Shown: in pieces, positions 37,713 through 47,415 of the stretch
How positions within the stretch are numbered: the stretch's first letter is position 1
Layout: every line of letters starts with the position of its first letter
Assembly (NCBI RefSeq): GCF_900100535.1
Contig: NZ_FNDG01000003.1
Coordinates: forward strand, 186,001 to 250,000
Reading direction: 5' to 3'
From: Phytopseudomonas flavescens
Lineage (GTDB): Bacteria > Pseudomonadota > Gammaproteobacteria > Pseudomonadales > Pseudomonadaceae
Length of the DNA: 64,000 nt
Position numbers and translations under genes: made by a program
Notes under the pieces: generated by a model
What the model was told of the DNA's origin: nothing
What the model saw: only the letters and a program-made list of their open reading frames with translations
The model's database searches: none

Positions 37713-37902
37713 AGCGTTACCTCGTTTACGGATGGGGGCGAAGCCTATGACAGTGCACAAGCTTCCCAGTCGGCAGGGTTACCGACAAGTGGTCGAAGGC
37801 TTGGACTGTGCCAGGATGATTCAAGGCACGTCCGGGTGAAAAATCTCCGCTCGGCGGGTGAGCGCAAGCGTTCCTTCAGCCAGTTTTTATCCGCAAATTT
37901 GC

Positions 37903-37930
37903 CCTGGGTATCGCTTCGCTCAACGCCAGG
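37903..37930. repeat. Extragenic repeat, CCTGGGTATCGCTTCGCTC type
   Basis: Ends CCTGG and CCAGG are complementary, and the inner part TATCGCTTCGCTC matches the repeat at 8721-8746 in reverse complement. Confidence 0.6.
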
Positions 37931-37959
37931 CTACGCAGCGCCAGCCGCCAAACCAGTAG

Positions 37960-37986
37960 CCCGGGTCGAGCGCAGCGACACCCGGG
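37960..37986. repeat. Extragenic palindrome CCCGGGT...ACCCGGG
   Basis: Seven-base perfect arms CCCGGGT and ACCCGGG with 13 bases between (CGAGCGCAGCGAC). It lies 30 bases after the previous repeat, between the carbonic anhydrase and radical SAM genes. The 297-base gap holds nothing else that I recognise. Confidence 0.6.
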
Positions 37987-38009
37987 AATGCCGGCAACGA
38001 GAATCGCCG

Positions 38010-39071
38010 TCAGAACAGCCCCATCTGCTGCCCGGGTGGCGCGAACAGCGAGCAGTCCAGGCTGGCCCGCCTGCTGCCGTCGTACCCATAACGGCGGCGG
38101 GCCAGGCGAAAGCGCTGGGCCAGCAGTTCGGCGAAGTGGCCTTCACCCTTCATGCGCACGCCGAAACGGCTGTCGTAGTTCTGCCCCCCGCGTGACTGGC
38201 GGATAAGGCTCATCACGTGCTCGGCACGCTCGGGAAAATGGCGCTGCAGCCACTCTTCGAACAGCCCGGCGATCTCCAGGGGCAAGCGCAGCAACACGTA
38301 GCCGGCGGAGCTCGCCCCCGCCTCACGCCCGGCCTCGAGCAGGCGCTCCAGCTCCATGTCGTTGATCATCGGAATCATTGGCGCCGCCATCAGCCCCACC
38401 GGCACGCCGTGCTCATGCAGGGTACGCATGGCGCGCAGACGTGCCTTCGGCGTCGCGGTTCGCGGCTCCATGATGCGCTTGAGTTCGTCGTCCAGGGTGG
38501 TGACGCTGAAGGCCACGCTGACCAGATTGAGGCTGGCCAGCTCTTCGAACAGATCGAGGTCGCGCAGGATCAGCGCACTCTTGGTGATGATGCTGACCGG
38601 GTGGCGATAGCGCAGAAGCACCTCCAGGGCCTGGCGCGTCAACTGCTGCTCACGCTCGATGGGCTGATAGCCATCGGTGTTGATACCCAGGGCGATGGGT
38701 TTGGGCACGTAACCCGGCTTGCTCAACTGTTCCTCGAGACGCTCGGCCAGGTTGGTCTTGGCGATCAGCCTGGTCTCGAAATCGATGCCTGGCGACAGGT
38801 CCCAATACGCGTGGCTGGGCCTGGCAAAACAATAGATGCAGCCATGCTCGCAGCCCCGGTAGGGATTCACTGACCGGTCGAAGCCCACGTCCGGCGAGCT
38901 GTTGCGGCTGATCACCGTCTTCGCCAACTCCTGGCGGACTTCGGTGGCGAAAGTCAGCGGCGTCTGTTCCTGATACCAGCCATCGTCCTCCGCCTCGCTG
39001 CTGGTGGGCGCGAAGCGGTTGTGCGGCTTGCTGGCGGTGCCGCGACCGCGCGGGGCAGGGGTCGGCTTCAT
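38010..39071 (-). CDS. PA0069-family radical SAM protein
   Basis: A 353-residue radical SAM protein, similar in pattern to PA0069 and to the SplB-like family. The [4Fe-4S] cysteines are Cys74, Cys78 and Cys81 (CEHGCIYC), and other family stretches are NPYRGCEHG, LGINTDGYQPIERE and VSVAFSVTTLDDELKRIMEPR. Its reaction is unknown; likeness to spore photoproduct lyase and SOS control hint at a DNA-repair role. A near-consensus LexA box lies 16 bases before its start. It is divergent from triABC. Confidence 0.9.
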   Translation of the reverse strand: MKPTPAPRGRGTASKPHNRFAPTSSEAEDDGWYQEQTPLTFATEVRQELAKTVISRNSSPDVGFDRSVNPYRGCEHGCIYCFARPSHAYWDLSPGIDFETRLIAKTNLAERLEEQLSKPGYVPKPIALGINTDGYQPIEREQQLTRQALEVLLRYRHPVSIITKSALILRDLDLFEELASLNLVSVAFSVTTLDDELKRIMEPRTATPKARLRAMRTLHEHGVPVGLMAAPMIPMINDMELERLLEAGREAGASSAGYVLLRLPLEIAGLFEEWLQRHFPERAEHVMSLIRQSRGGQNYDSRFGVRMKGEGHFAELLAQRFRLARRRYGYDGSRRASLDCSLFAPPGQQMGLF

Positions 39072-39087
39072 GATGCAGGCTCGTTAA

Positions 39088-39103
39088 CTGTATATAAACA
39101 CAG
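39088..39103. promoter_or_regulatory. LexA (SOS) box
   Basis: CTGTATATAAACACAG matches the LexA consensus CTGT-N8-ACAG-type palindrome (CTGTATATATATACAG) at 14 of 16 positions, with both CTGT and ACAG conserved. It lies 16 bases before the radical SAM ATG on the minus strand and 119 bases before triA. Confidence 0.85.
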
Positions 39104-39222
39104 TATTCGCTTTGCTGGTGTCGACACAAGCCACCCTCGTCGGAAGAGGTTGCCTGAACCGTTCGTCGCCTGCCGCGGTCGCATCTGCACACACCTTCGC
39201 TTCCTGCCGTGCCGGAGCTCCC

Positions 39223-40320
39223 ATGCCGCCCGTATCGATCTTCGCCTCGCCTCGCATTGCCGCGGCCTCGCTGGCTTTCGCGCTGCTGGCCGGCTGTGCC
39301 GATGAGGCACCACCCGAGCCGCAGCACCCACGGGTCAAGGTGGCGACCGTGAGCCAGATCGACTACGCGGCCGATGCCACGCTGACCGGCGATATCCAGG
39401 CACGGGTGCAGACCGACCTGTCGTTCCGCATCGGCGGCAAGATCATCGAGCGCCTGGCCGATGTGGGTGACAGCGTGCAGGCCGGCCAGGTTCTGGCGCG
39501 TCTCGACCCCCAGGATCAACGCAATGCGGTGCGCTCCGCCGAGGCCGCCGCCGAGGCCGCGCGCGCCCAGGTGAAACTCAGCGCAGCCAACCTCTGGCGC
39601 CAGCAGCAGTTGCTGCCCAAGGGCTACACCAGCCGCAGCGAATACGACAGCGCCCTGGCCAGCGAACGCAGTGCCCGCAACAGCCTGGCCGCAGCCGACG
39701 CACAATTGGCCGACGCCCGTGAGCAAAGCGGCTACACCGAACTGCGCGCCGAGAGCGCCGGGGTCATCACCGCCCGCCAGGCCGAGGTCGGCCAGGTGGT
39801 GCAGGCAGCCACGCCGATCTTCGGCCTGGCCCGTGAAGGCGAGCGCGACGCAGTGTTCAACGTTTTCGAGGCACTGCTGGTCGAGCCCGGCCAGGCGTTG
39901 CGCGTCAGCCTGCTGGACAACCCGTCGGTCAGCGCCGACGGCCAGGTTCGCGAGGTCAACCCTCAGGTCTCGGCGCAAAGCGGCACGGTGCAGGTCAAGG
40001 TTGGCCTGGAACAAGTACCGGCAGCGATGACCCTGGGGGCCACGGTCAGTGCCCAGGTGGGCAATCAGGCCAGCCGCGCCGTCGAGCTGCCCTGGTCGGC
40101 GCTCACCAAGGCCGAGCACGAGCCGGCGGTGTGGCGGCTCGGCGATGGCGACATTGCACAGTTGCACCCGGTACAGGTCGACCGCTACCTGACCGACAAG
40201 GTGATCATCCGCGGCGGCCTGCAGGATGGCGATCGCGTGGTGGTGGCCGGTGGGCAGCTGCTGCACCCGGGCCAGAAAGTGGAAATCGCCGAAGCGCGCG
40301 AGCAGGACAATCAGCCATGA
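39223..40320 (+). CDS. triA: RND efflux membrane fusion lipoprotein TriA
   Basis: First of two periplasmic adaptors of a TriABC-type RND pump, 365 residues. The lipobox is ALLAGC with Cys25. Then come the barrel-sandwich half (VQTDLSFRIGGKIIERLADVGDSVQAGQVLARLDP), a helical hairpin (about 100-165) and the second half (LRAESAGVITARQAEVGQVVQ). GGAG precedes the ATG at 39223. It overlaps triB by 4 bases. TriA and TriB are both needed in P. aeruginosa, where the pump handles triclosan and uses OpmH as outer channel; no outer-membrane gene is present here. Confidence 0.88.
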   Translation: MPPVSIFASPRIAAASLAFALLAGCADEAPPEPQHPRVKVATVSQIDYAADATLTGDIQARVQTDLSFRIGGKIIERLADVGDSVQAGQVLARLDPQDQRNAVRSAEAAAEAARAQVKLSAANLWRQQQLLPKGYTSRSEYDSALASERSARNSLAAADAQLADAREQSGYTELRAESAGVITARQAEVGQVVQAATPIFGLAREGERDAVFNVFEALLVEPGQALRVSLLDNPSVSADGQVREVNPQVSAQSGTVQVKVGLEQVPAAMTLGATVSAQVGNQASRAVELPWSALTKAEHEPAVWRLGDGDIAQLHPVQVDRYLTDKVIIRGGLQDGDRVVVAGGQLLHPGQKVEIAEAREQDNQP

Positions 40321-41384
40321 AGCGCTCCATAGGTATCGCCCTGCTCGCCGCACTGCTTCTGGCAGGCTGCGCCGAAGAAGAGAAGCCCGAGCCGATCCGC
40401 CCGGTGCTATACACCGAGGTGCAGCAGCAGAACCAACAGGTCGTGGGGCGTTTCGCCGGCACGGTCGAGGCCCGGGTGCAGAGCACCCTGGGCTTTCGGG
40501 TCGGCGGCCGCGTCGCCCAGCGCCTGGTGGACGCCGGTGCCGAGGTGAAGGCCGGAACCACCCTGGCCACCCTCGACCCCACCGATCAGCAGAACGCCCT
40601 GCGCGCCAGCGAGGGTGATCAGGCGCGCAGCGAGGCGCAGTGGATCAACGCCCAGGCCAATGCCCGACGCCAGCAGGAACTGTTCGACCGAGGGGTCGGT
40701 GCCAAGGCCGTGCTGGAGCAGGCGCAGACCGAACTGAGCAGCGCCCGCAGCAGCCGCGATCAGGCCGCAGCCGCCACGCGGCAGGCCCGCGACCGCCTCG
40801 CCTACGGCAACCTGAGCAGCGAATTCGACGCGGTGGTGACCGCCTGGCACGTGGAGGCCGGCCAGGTGGTCGGCGCCGGGCAGGAGGTCGTGACGCTGGC
40901 CCGGCCCGACGTCAAGGAAGCGGTTTTCGACCTGCCCGTGGAACTGGCCGATGCCTTGGACGACCAGGTGCAGTTCAACATCGCCTCCCAGCTCGATCCG
41001 AGCATCGCCACCCGCGGCCAACTTCGCGAGCTGGGGCCCCGTGCGGACGCCGCGACCCGTACCCGACGTGCGCGCCTGAGCCTGGAAGACACCCCACCCG
41101 GCCTGCGCCTGGGCACCGCGGTGGCCGTCAGCCTGTCCCGCGAACAGAAACCCCGCAGCCTGCTGCCGGCCAGCGCCCTGCAGGAAGTCGACGGCCAGCC
41201 CCGCGTGTGGGTCATCGACACGGCAGCGAAAACCGTGCACCCGCGCGCCGTGCAGGTGGTCGGCCGCGAGGGCGAACAGATCAGTGTCGAGGGCCTGGCG
41301 CCAGGCGACAAAGTGGTCAGCGCCGGCTTGAGCCTGCTCAAGGACGGCCAGGCAGTACGTATCGACGAGGGCGTGGCACCATGA
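40317..41384 (+). CDS. triB: RND efflux membrane fusion lipoprotein TriB
   Basis: Second adaptor, 355 residues, with lipobox LLLAGC (Cys18). It repeats the same architecture as TriA: VQSTLGFRVGGRVAQRLVDAGAEVKAGTTLATLDP, a helical hairpin, and SSEFDAVVTAWHVEAGQVVGAG. Start and stop overlap the neighbouring genes (ATGA at both ends), so the three genes are translationally coupled. Confidence 0.88.
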   Translation: MKRSIGIALLAALLLAGCAEEEKPEPIRPVLYTEVQQQNQQVVGRFAGTVEARVQSTLGFRVGGRVAQRLVDAGAEVKAGTTLATLDPTDQQNALRASEGDQARSEAQWINAQANARRQQELFDRGVGAKAVLEQAQTELSSARSSRDQAAAATRQARDRLAYGNLSSEFDAVVTAWHVEAGQVVGAGQEVVTLARPDVKEAVFDLPVELADALDDQVQFNIASQLDPSIATRGQLRELGPRADAATRTRRARLSLEDTPPGLRLGTAVAVSLSREQKPRSLLPASALQEVDGQPRVWVIDTAAKTVHPRAVQVVGREGEQISVEGLAPGDKVVSAGLSLLKDGQAVRIDEGVAP

Positions 41385-44300
41385 ATCAGCAAGCGCCACG
41401 CAAGAACGGCTTCAACCTCTCCGACTGGGCGCTGCGCCATCAGTCGTTCGTCTGGTACCTGATGTTCGTGTCCCTGCTCATGGGGGTGATTTCCTACATG
41501 AACCTGGGCCGCGAAGAGGATCCCGCCTTCACCATCAAGACCATGGTCATCCAGACCCGCTGGCCGGGCGCCACGGTGGACGAAACCCTCACCCAGGTCA
41601 CCGACCGCATCGAGAAGAAGCTCGAGGAGCTGGACGCCCTCTACTACGTGAAGAGCTACACGCGGCCCGGCGAGTCGACCGTCATGGTGTTCCTGCGCGA
41701 CACCACCAAGGCCAGCGAGATCGACGGCATCTGGTACCAGGTACGCAAGAAGATCGACGACATTCGCGGCGAGTTCCCCCAGGGGTTGCAGGGTCCCTCG
41801 TTCAACGACGAGTTCGGCGATGTGTTCGGTTCCATCTACGCCTTTACCGGTGACGGCCTGAGCATGCGGGCCCTGCGCGACTACGTCGAGCAGGTGCGCG
41901 CCGAGATCCGCAGCGTGCCCGACCTGGGCAAGGTGCAGATGGTCGGCCAGCAGAACGAGGTGTTCTACCTCAACTTCTCGACCCGCAAACTGGCCGCCCT
42001 GGGCATCGACCAGAGCCAGGTGATCCAGAGCCTGCAGGCGCAGAACGCGGTGACGCCCTCCGGGGTGATAGAGGCGGGCCCCGAGCGGATTTCCGTGCGC
42101 ACCAGCGGCCAGTTCGCCTCGGAAGCCGACCTGCGCAACGTCAACCTGCGCCTGGATGACCGCTTCTATCGGCTGACCGATATCGCCGAGATCAGCCGTG
42201 GCTACGTCGATCCGCCGCAAGCGTTGTTCCGCTTCAATGGCACGCCGGCCATCGGCCTGGCCATCGCCATGCGCGACGGCGGCAACATCCAGACCTTCGG
42301 CAAGGCCCTGCACGCACGCATGGACGAGCTGACCGCCGACCTGCCGGTGGGCGTCGGCGTGCATGTGGTGTCCGACCAGGCCGAAGTGGTGGAGGAAGCG
42401 GTCAGCGGCTTCACCCGCGCCCTGTTCGAAGCCGTGCTGATCGTCATGCTGGTGAGCTTCGTCAGCCTCGGCATCCGCGCCGGCCTGGTGGTCGCCTGCT
42501 CGATCCCGCTGGTGCTGGCCATGGTGTTCATGTTCATGGAATACAGCGGCATCACCATGCAGCGGATTTCCCTTGGCGCGCTGATCATCGCCCTCGGGCT
42601 GATGGTCGATGACGCCATGATCACCGTGGAGGTGATGGTCACCCGCCTGGAAAAAGGCGACTCGCTGCACGACGCCGGCACCTTCGCCTACACCTCCACG
42701 GCATTCCCGATGCTCACCGGTACCCTGGTGACGGTAGCCGGCTTCGTGCCCATCGGCCTCAACGCCAGCTCCGCTGGCGAGTACACCTTCACCCTGTTCG
42801 CGGTGATCGCCGTGGCGCTGTCGCTGTCCTGGCTGGTGGCGGTGGTGTTCGCCCCGGTCATCGCCGTGCACATCCTGCCAAAGCGCATGAAGGCCAAGGA
42901 AAGCGGCCCGGGACGCATCGCCCGCGCCTTCGACAAGGGCCTGCTGCTGGCCATGCGGCACCGCTGGTGGACCATCGGCCTGACGATAGCCCTGTTCGCC
43001 GCCTCCCTGGCCGGCATGACCCTGGTGCAGAGCCAGTTCTTCCCCGCTTCGGATCGCCCGGAAATCCTCGTCGATCTCAACCTGCCGCAGAACGCCTCGA
43101 TCAACGAGACCCGTGCCCAGGTCGACCGCCTCGAGGCCAGCCTCAAGGACGATCCGGACATCGCCCGCTGGAGCACCTACATCGGCCAGGGCGCCCTGCG
43201 CTTCTACCTGCCGCTGGATCAGCAACTGCAGAACCCGTTCTACGCTCAACTGGTGATCGTCAGCCAGGACATCGACGCCCGTGATCGGCTGGTCGGCAAG
43301 CTGAAGAAACGCCTGCGCGAGGACTTCGTCGGCATCGGCAGCTTCGTCCAGCCGCTGGAGATGGGCCCGCCGGTGGGCCGGCCGATCCAGTACCGGATCA
43401 GCGGGGCGGATGTCGACCAGGTGCGCAAGCACGCCCTGGAACTGGCGGCGCTACTGGACAAGAATCCGGACATCGGCGAGATGGTTTACGACTGGAACGA
43501 GCCGGGCAAGGTGCTGCGCATCGACATCGCACAGGATAAGGCGCGCCAGTTCGGGCTGTCTTCCGAAGATGTCGCCAACCTGCTGAACAGCATCGTCAGC
43601 GGCACCACGGTCACCCAGGTCAAGGACGATATCTACCTGATCGACGTGATCGGCCGGGCCGAAGACAGCGAGCGCAGTTCGCCGCAGACCCTGGAGAACC
43701 TGCAGATCGTCACCCCGAGCGGGGTGGCCGTTCCGCTGCGCGCGTTCGCCACCGTGGGCTATGAACTGGAACAGCCGCTGGTCTGGCGCCGTGACCGCAA
43801 ACCGACCATCACCCTCAAGGCGGCGGTGGTCAGCGAGATCCAGCCGACCGATCTGGTCGCCAACCTGGCGCCGGATATCCAGAAATTCTCCGACGAGCTA
43901 CCCACTGGCTACAGCGTCGCCACCGGCGGCACCGTAGAAGAAAGCGGCAAGGCCCAGGGCCCGATCGCCAGCGTGCTGCCGTTGATGCTGTTCCTGATGG
44001 CGACCTTCCTGATGATCCAGCTGCACAGCGTGGCGAAGACCTTTCTGGTGTTCAGCGTGGCGCCCCTGGGGCTTATTGGCGTGGTCCTGGCGCTGGTGCC
44101 CACCGGCACGCCCATGGGCTTCGTGGCCATCCTCGGTATCCTGGCGCTGATCGGCATCATCATCCGCAACTCGGTGATCCTGGTGACCCAGATCGACGAG
44201 TTCGAGCGTGGCGGCGACTCGCCGTGGCAGGCCGTGATCGACGCCACCCAGCACCGCCGCCGGCCGATCCTGCTGACCGCCGCTGCCGCCAGCCTGGGCA

Positions 44301-44467
44301 TGATCCCCATCGCCCGCGAAGTGTTCTGGGGGCCGATGGCCTACGCCATGATCGGCGGTATCTTCAGCGCCACCCTGTTGACCCTGCTGTTCCTGCCGGC
44401 GTTGTACGTGGCCTGGTACCGCATCGAGGAGCCGGCGCACGAGGACAATGAACCGCCCCTGCACTAG
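41381..44467 (+). CDS. triC: RND efflux transporter TriC
   Basis: Inner-membrane resistance-nodulation-division pump, 1028 residues, with 12 membrane helices and two large periplasmic loops. The start MNQQ...GFNLSDWALRHQSFVWYL fits TriC. The proton-relay acidic pair is in helix 4 (GLMVDDAMITVEVM), and a second RND hallmark is GFVPIGLNASSAGEYTFTLF. The C-terminal half mirrors the first and ends GPMAYAMIGGIFSATLLTLLFLPALYV. Very few RND operons have two adaptor genes, which supports the Tri assignment. Confidence 0.92.
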   Translation: MNQQAPRKNGFNLSDWALRHQSFVWYLMFVSLLMGVISYMNLGREEDPAFTIKTMVIQTRWPGATVDETLTQVTDRIEKKLEELDALYYVKSYTRPGESTVMVFLRDTTKASEIDGIWYQVRKKIDDIRGEFPQGLQGPSFNDEFGDVFGSIYAFTGDGLSMRALRDYVEQVRAEIRSVPDLGKVQMVGQQNEVFYLNFSTRKLAALGIDQSQVIQSLQAQNAVTPSGVIEAGPERISVRTSGQFASEADLRNVNLRLDDRFYRLTDIAEISRGYVDPPQALFRFNGTPAIGLAIAMRDGGNIQTFGKALHARMDELTADLPVGVGVHVVSDQAEVVEEAVSGFTRALFEAVLIVMLVSFVSLGIRAGLVVACSIPLVLAMVFMFMEYSGITMQRISLGALIIALGLMVDDAMITVEVMVTRLEKGDSLHDAGTFAYTSTAFPMLTGTLVTVAGFVPIGLNASSAGEYTFTLFAVIAVALSLSWLVAVVFAPVIAVHILPKRMKAKESGPGRIARAFDKGLLLAMRHRWWTIGLTIALFAASLAGMTLVQSQFFPASDRPEILVDLNLPQNASINETRAQVDRLEASLKDDPDIARWSTYIGQGALRFYLPLDQQLQNPFYAQLVIVSQDIDARDRLVGKLKKRLREDFVGIGSFVQPLEMGPPVGRPIQYRISGADVDQVRKHALELAALLDKNPDIGEMVYDWNEPGKVLRIDIAQDKARQFGLSSEDVANLLNSIVSGTTVTQVKDDIYLIDVIGRAEDSERSSPQTLENLQIVTPSGVAVPLRAFATVGYELEQPLVWRRDRKPTITLKAAVVSEIQPTDLVANLAPDIQKFSDELPTGYSVATGGTVEESGKAQGPIASVLPLMLFLMATFLMIQLHSVAKTFLVFSVAPLGLIGVVLALVPTGTPMGFVAILGILALIGIIIRNSVILVTQIDEFERGGDSPWQAVIDATQHRRRPILLTAAAASLGMIPIAREVFWGPMAYAMIGGIFSATLLTLLFLPALYVAWYRIEEPAHEDNEPPLH

Positions 44468-44503
44468 ACTGCCGCGGCCCGACGCTGCCCAACGGAGTTG
44501 CAC

Positions 44504-45355
44504 ATGCCCTTGAAACTGCCCGACCGGGTCACCGAGATCAGCCTCGACGACACCCTCCTGCCCGGCGGCATCCCTGGCTTCTTGCCCTTTGCCGAGCATG
44601 CCCTGGGCAATGGCGACAGTTATGGCCTTTACTGGCCGGTGGGCCAGGAAGGCCGTGAGCCGATCGTGGTGGAGACGTTCCATGACGAGGGCCGCCTGGT
44701 ACCGGCCTTCTCCAGCCTCGACACCTTTCTCGCCGCCTCCCACGCCCTGGAAGACGACGACGGCTACCTGGAACATGCGGATTTCAGCGCCGACCCGCAC
44801 GCCCCGCGGGCGGCCTGCGAACAGGCCCGCCTGCTCGTGAAACAACAGGCGGTGGACGCCGCCGTGGCCCTGCTGGAACGCACGCTGCAGCGGCTGCCCG
44901 AGTACGCCGACGCTTCGGCCTTGCTGGTCAGCCAATACCGGCGCCTGGAGCGCCACGACGATGCCTGCCGGCTTGCCGTACGTACCCTGCTGGCGCCTCC
45001 CTGCTTCGGCAGCGGGCCCACGGTAGAGCGGATATGGACATGGCTGGCCAGCCAGGCGGACGGCCCGGCGGACCTGGCCGACGACCCGCTCTGGCAGCAC
45101 CGCGCGGCATTCGCCGCCATCCCCTGCGGCGGCAGCAAGTACAACGACCTGTACCCGGTGATCGACGCGGTCATCGCGGCCTACGTCGAACGCGGCGACA
45201 CCCCCAGCGCCCTGCTGTTGCTGCAGGCGCAGGCCCAGTACCTGGGTGGCGAAACCCTATCCCTGCAACAACGCTATGGCTTCGAGCGCGAGGCCCAGTG
45301 GGCGCGCCAGATAAGCCTCAGCGCCATCCTGGCGAACGGGCCGAGGCACCTCTGA
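44504..45355 (+). CDS. Uncharacterised protein, SMI1/KNR4-like N-terminus
   Basis: A 283-residue soluble protein with no signal peptide or membrane helix. Residues about 20-80 (GIPGFLPFAEHALGNGDSYGLYWPV, then VVETFHDEGRLVPAFSSLDTFL) recall SMI1/KNR4-type immunity-like domains; residues 105-280 are helical with TPR-like spacing (AVDAAVALLERTLQRLPEYADASALLVSQYRRLE). GGAG lies 6 bases before the ATG. It follows triC by 36 bases on the same strand but there is no evident link to efflux. The domain call is tentative. Confidence 0.7.
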   Translation: MPLKLPDRVTEISLDDTLLPGGIPGFLPFAEHALGNGDSYGLYWPVGQEGREPIVVETFHDEGRLVPAFSSLDTFLAASHALEDDDGYLEHADFSADPHAPRAACEQARLLVKQQAVDAAVALLERTLQRLPEYADASALLVSQYRRLERHDDACRLAVRTLLAPPCFGSGPTVERIWTWLASQADGPADLADDPLWQHRAAFAAIPCGGSKYNDLYPVIDAVIAAYVERGDTPSALLLLQAQAQYLGGETLSLQQRYGFEREAQWARQISLSAILANGPRHL

Positions 45356-45398
45356 AGTACGTGCCCGCAGGACCGCTGCACAGTACGCCGAGCGTCCC

Positions 45399-47156
45399 TC
45401 AAGCCTGGGCGCGCTTGAGCCGGTAGGCGTACTGGGCCCGGGTCAGGCCAAGCATCCGGGCAGCGCCGGCAACATTGCCTCCAGCTCTGTGCAGGGCCTG
45501 CTTGAGCAGACGGTTCTCCACCGCCGCCAGGGACAGACCGGTAGCAGGGTCGGCGGCGAGCCGGGCGAACAGATCCACCTCGTCCACGCTGGCGGATTCC
45601 TGCACCAGGCGCCCCTGCTGCAGCAGCGAGTAGAACTCGGCGGGCAGCTCCTCGTCGCGGAACAGGTGGTTGAGGTCGATCGCGGCCCCCTCGTTGCTGG
45701 CGATCACCCCCCGTTCGATGAGGTTCTGCAATTCGCGGATATTGCCGGGGAAATCGTAGTTGAGCAGCGCCTTGATGCCGCGCATGGTCAAACCGACCGG
45801 GGTACGCCCATAGCGCTCGCAATAACGGCGCATGAAGAAATCCACCAGCAGGGGGATGTCGTCGCGGCGCTCACGCAGCGGCGGAATATGGATCGGGTAG
45901 ACGTTGAGCCGGTAGTAGAGATCCTCGCGAAAATCACCCCGGCGCACGGCAGCGCGCAGATCCACGTTGGTCGCCGCGATCACCCGCACGTCGACGTGGA
46001 TGACCGAGGTGCCGCCGACCCGCTCGATCTCCCGCTCCTGCAAGGCGCGCAGTAACTTGCCCTGCCCCGGCAGGCTGAGGCAGGCGACCTCGTCGAGAAA
46101 CAGCGTGCCGCCCTGGGCACGCTCGAAGCGGCCAGGCCGCGAGTGGCTGGCGCCGGTGTAGGCACCGCGCTCGACACCGAACAGCTCCGCCTCGATCAGG
46201 CTCTCGGCGATGGCCGCGCAATTGAGGGCCACGAAAGGCCCCTCGCGACGCGCGCTCATGCGGTGCAGGTTACTGGCGAACAGCTCCTTGCCCACGCCAG
46301 ACTCACCACTGAACAACACCGTGGCCGGGGTAAGCGCGACCCGCTGCAGCGACTGGAAAGCGGTATTGAAGGCCGCCGAGGCGCCGATCATGCGACCGTC
46401 CTCGGCCGGCGCACCGGTAGCGGCCAGCGGCAGGCACGGGGCGCGATCCAGCCGGCAATGCTCGCCGTCGTCGGCGGACGCATTCAGGTAACGCAGGTCC
46501 TCCTCCACGTCGCCCCACAGCTCGGCGGTCTTGCCCAGAACCCGGCACACCTGGTGCCCCATGGCCCGGCACTCCACCTCACGGAACACCACCAGACGGC
46601 CGAACAGGCCACTCACGTAACCGGTGGCATAGCCCAGTTCCATCCAGCAGGCCGGATCATTACCGATGCCATAGGCGGCGATGTGCTCATCGTCCTCGTG
46701 GGCATGGTGCCAGAGGAACTCGCCGTCATAGTGACCACGGTCGACGTCGAACTCGAAATGCAGCGGTTCCACCTTGACCATGCCCTCCAGGCCATGCAGG
46801 CGAATGCCGGCGGCGAAGATCGAGGCCGGCTCGGCATCCGCCCAACGCTGCTGCACCAGGCGTGCATCCCGTGCTCCAGACAGGTAGCCGGCGCGGGTCA
46901 GCAAGCCACGGGCGCGCTCCAGGCCGAGGCTGTCGATCAGTTCGCAGCGCAGCGCGCCGAGGGCGGCACAGTGCAGCAGCACCATGCGCTGGTCATTGAG
47001 CCAGATGCGCCCATCGCCCGGCGAAAAGAACAGGCACTCGGTCAGCTCGCGCAAGGTCGGCGAGCTCTGTACGTCCAGGGCGTCGCTGGCGCCCCGGTAA
47101 TGCGGGGGCTCGGTGATGTGCAGGGCATCCAGGGAAATACGCTGGGGATCGGCCAT
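45399..47156 (-). CDS. Sigma-54-dependent activator, XylR/DmpR-like with V4R domain
   Basis: Enhancer-binding protein of 585 residues. The N-terminal sensor has an XylR_N part (about 40-120, [27 protein letters not shown] in pieces) and a V4R part (about 130-210) with Cys196, His201 and Cys204, as in phenol and toluene regulators. The AAA+ domain has Walker A GESGVGKE (284-291), the sigma-54 loop GAYTGA (331-336) with Tyr for the usual Phe, and Walker B LFLDEV. A Fis-type helix-turn-helix ends the protein ([18 protein letters not shown]). GGAG lies 8 bases before the ATG at 47156. It is divergent from the operon starting at 47416, which it most likely activates with an aromatic effector. Confidence 0.92.
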   Translation of the reverse strand: MADPQRISLDALHITEPPHYRGASDALDVQSSPTLRELTECLFFSPGDGRIWLNDQRMVLLHCAALGALRCELIDSLGLERARGLLTRAGYLSGARDARLVQQRWADAEPASIFAAGIRLHGLEGMVKVEPLHFEFDVDRGHYDGEFLWHHAHEDDEHIAAYGIGNDPACWMELGYATGYVSGLFGRLVVFREVECRAMGHQVCRVLGKTAELWGDVEEDLRYLNASADDGEHCRLDRAPCLPLAATGAPAEDGRMIGASAAFNTAFQSLQRVALTPATVLFSGESGVGKELFASNLHRMSARREGPFVALNCAAIAESLIEAELFGVERGAYTGASHSRPGRFERAQGGTLFLDEVACLSLPGQGKLLRALQEREIERVGGTSVIHVDVRVIAATNVDLRAAVRRGDFREDLYYRLNVYPIHIPPLRERRDDIPLLVDFFMRRYCERYGRTPVGLTMRGIKALLNYDFPGNIRELQNLIERGVIASNEGAAIDLNHLFRDEELPAEFYSLLQQGRLVQESASVDEVDLFARLAADPATGLSLAAVENRLLKQALHRAGGNVAGAARMLGLTRAQYAYRLKRAQA

Positions 47157-47214
47157 GGCTACGGCTCCGTGCTTGCGCAAATCATCATGTCCAGGCCGAC
47201 CCACGACTCGGTCA

Positions 47215-47230
47215 GTTGCTCATTTGCAAC
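47215..47230. promoter_or_regulatory. Candidate upstream activator site
   Basis: GTTGCTCATTTGCAAC is a perfect inverted repeat (GTTGC and GCAAC with 6 bases between). It lies about 127 bases before the -24 element, a usual distance for enhancer sites. An imperfect inverted repeat (ATCCAAT...ATTGAGGAT) at about 47287-47313 is an alternative. Confidence 0.4.
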
Positions 47231-47341
47231 AGTCCATCGCTGCTACCTGCGCCAGCGTGGACCGTCAGGAACCTGATGAATGCATCCAATTTATTGAAAT
47301 TATTGAGGATTCATACGCCGCCCAGGCACCAGGGCGTACCT

Positions 47342-47357
47342 GGGCACACTCCTTGCG
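47342..47357 (+). promoter_or_regulatory. Sigma-54 (-24/-12) promoter of the aldehyde dehydrogenase operon
   Basis: GGGCACACTCCTTGCG follows the consensus TGGCAC-N5-TTGC with the invariant GG (47343-47344) and GC (47355-47356) exactly 10 bases apart. The start of transcription would be near 47368, about 48 bases before the ATG of the aldehyde dehydrogenase. Confidence 0.85.
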
Positions 47358-47415
47358 CATTGCTTCCTGGCCACAGGCAAATCAACCAAAACAACAATAC
47401 CCCCAAGGAGACACC

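Noticed and set aside
40802..43432. An 876-codon open frame on the minus strand
   Set aside because: It is antisense to triB and triC, has no domain pattern, and its composition (His, Gln, Ala rich) is that of a GC-driven shadow frame.
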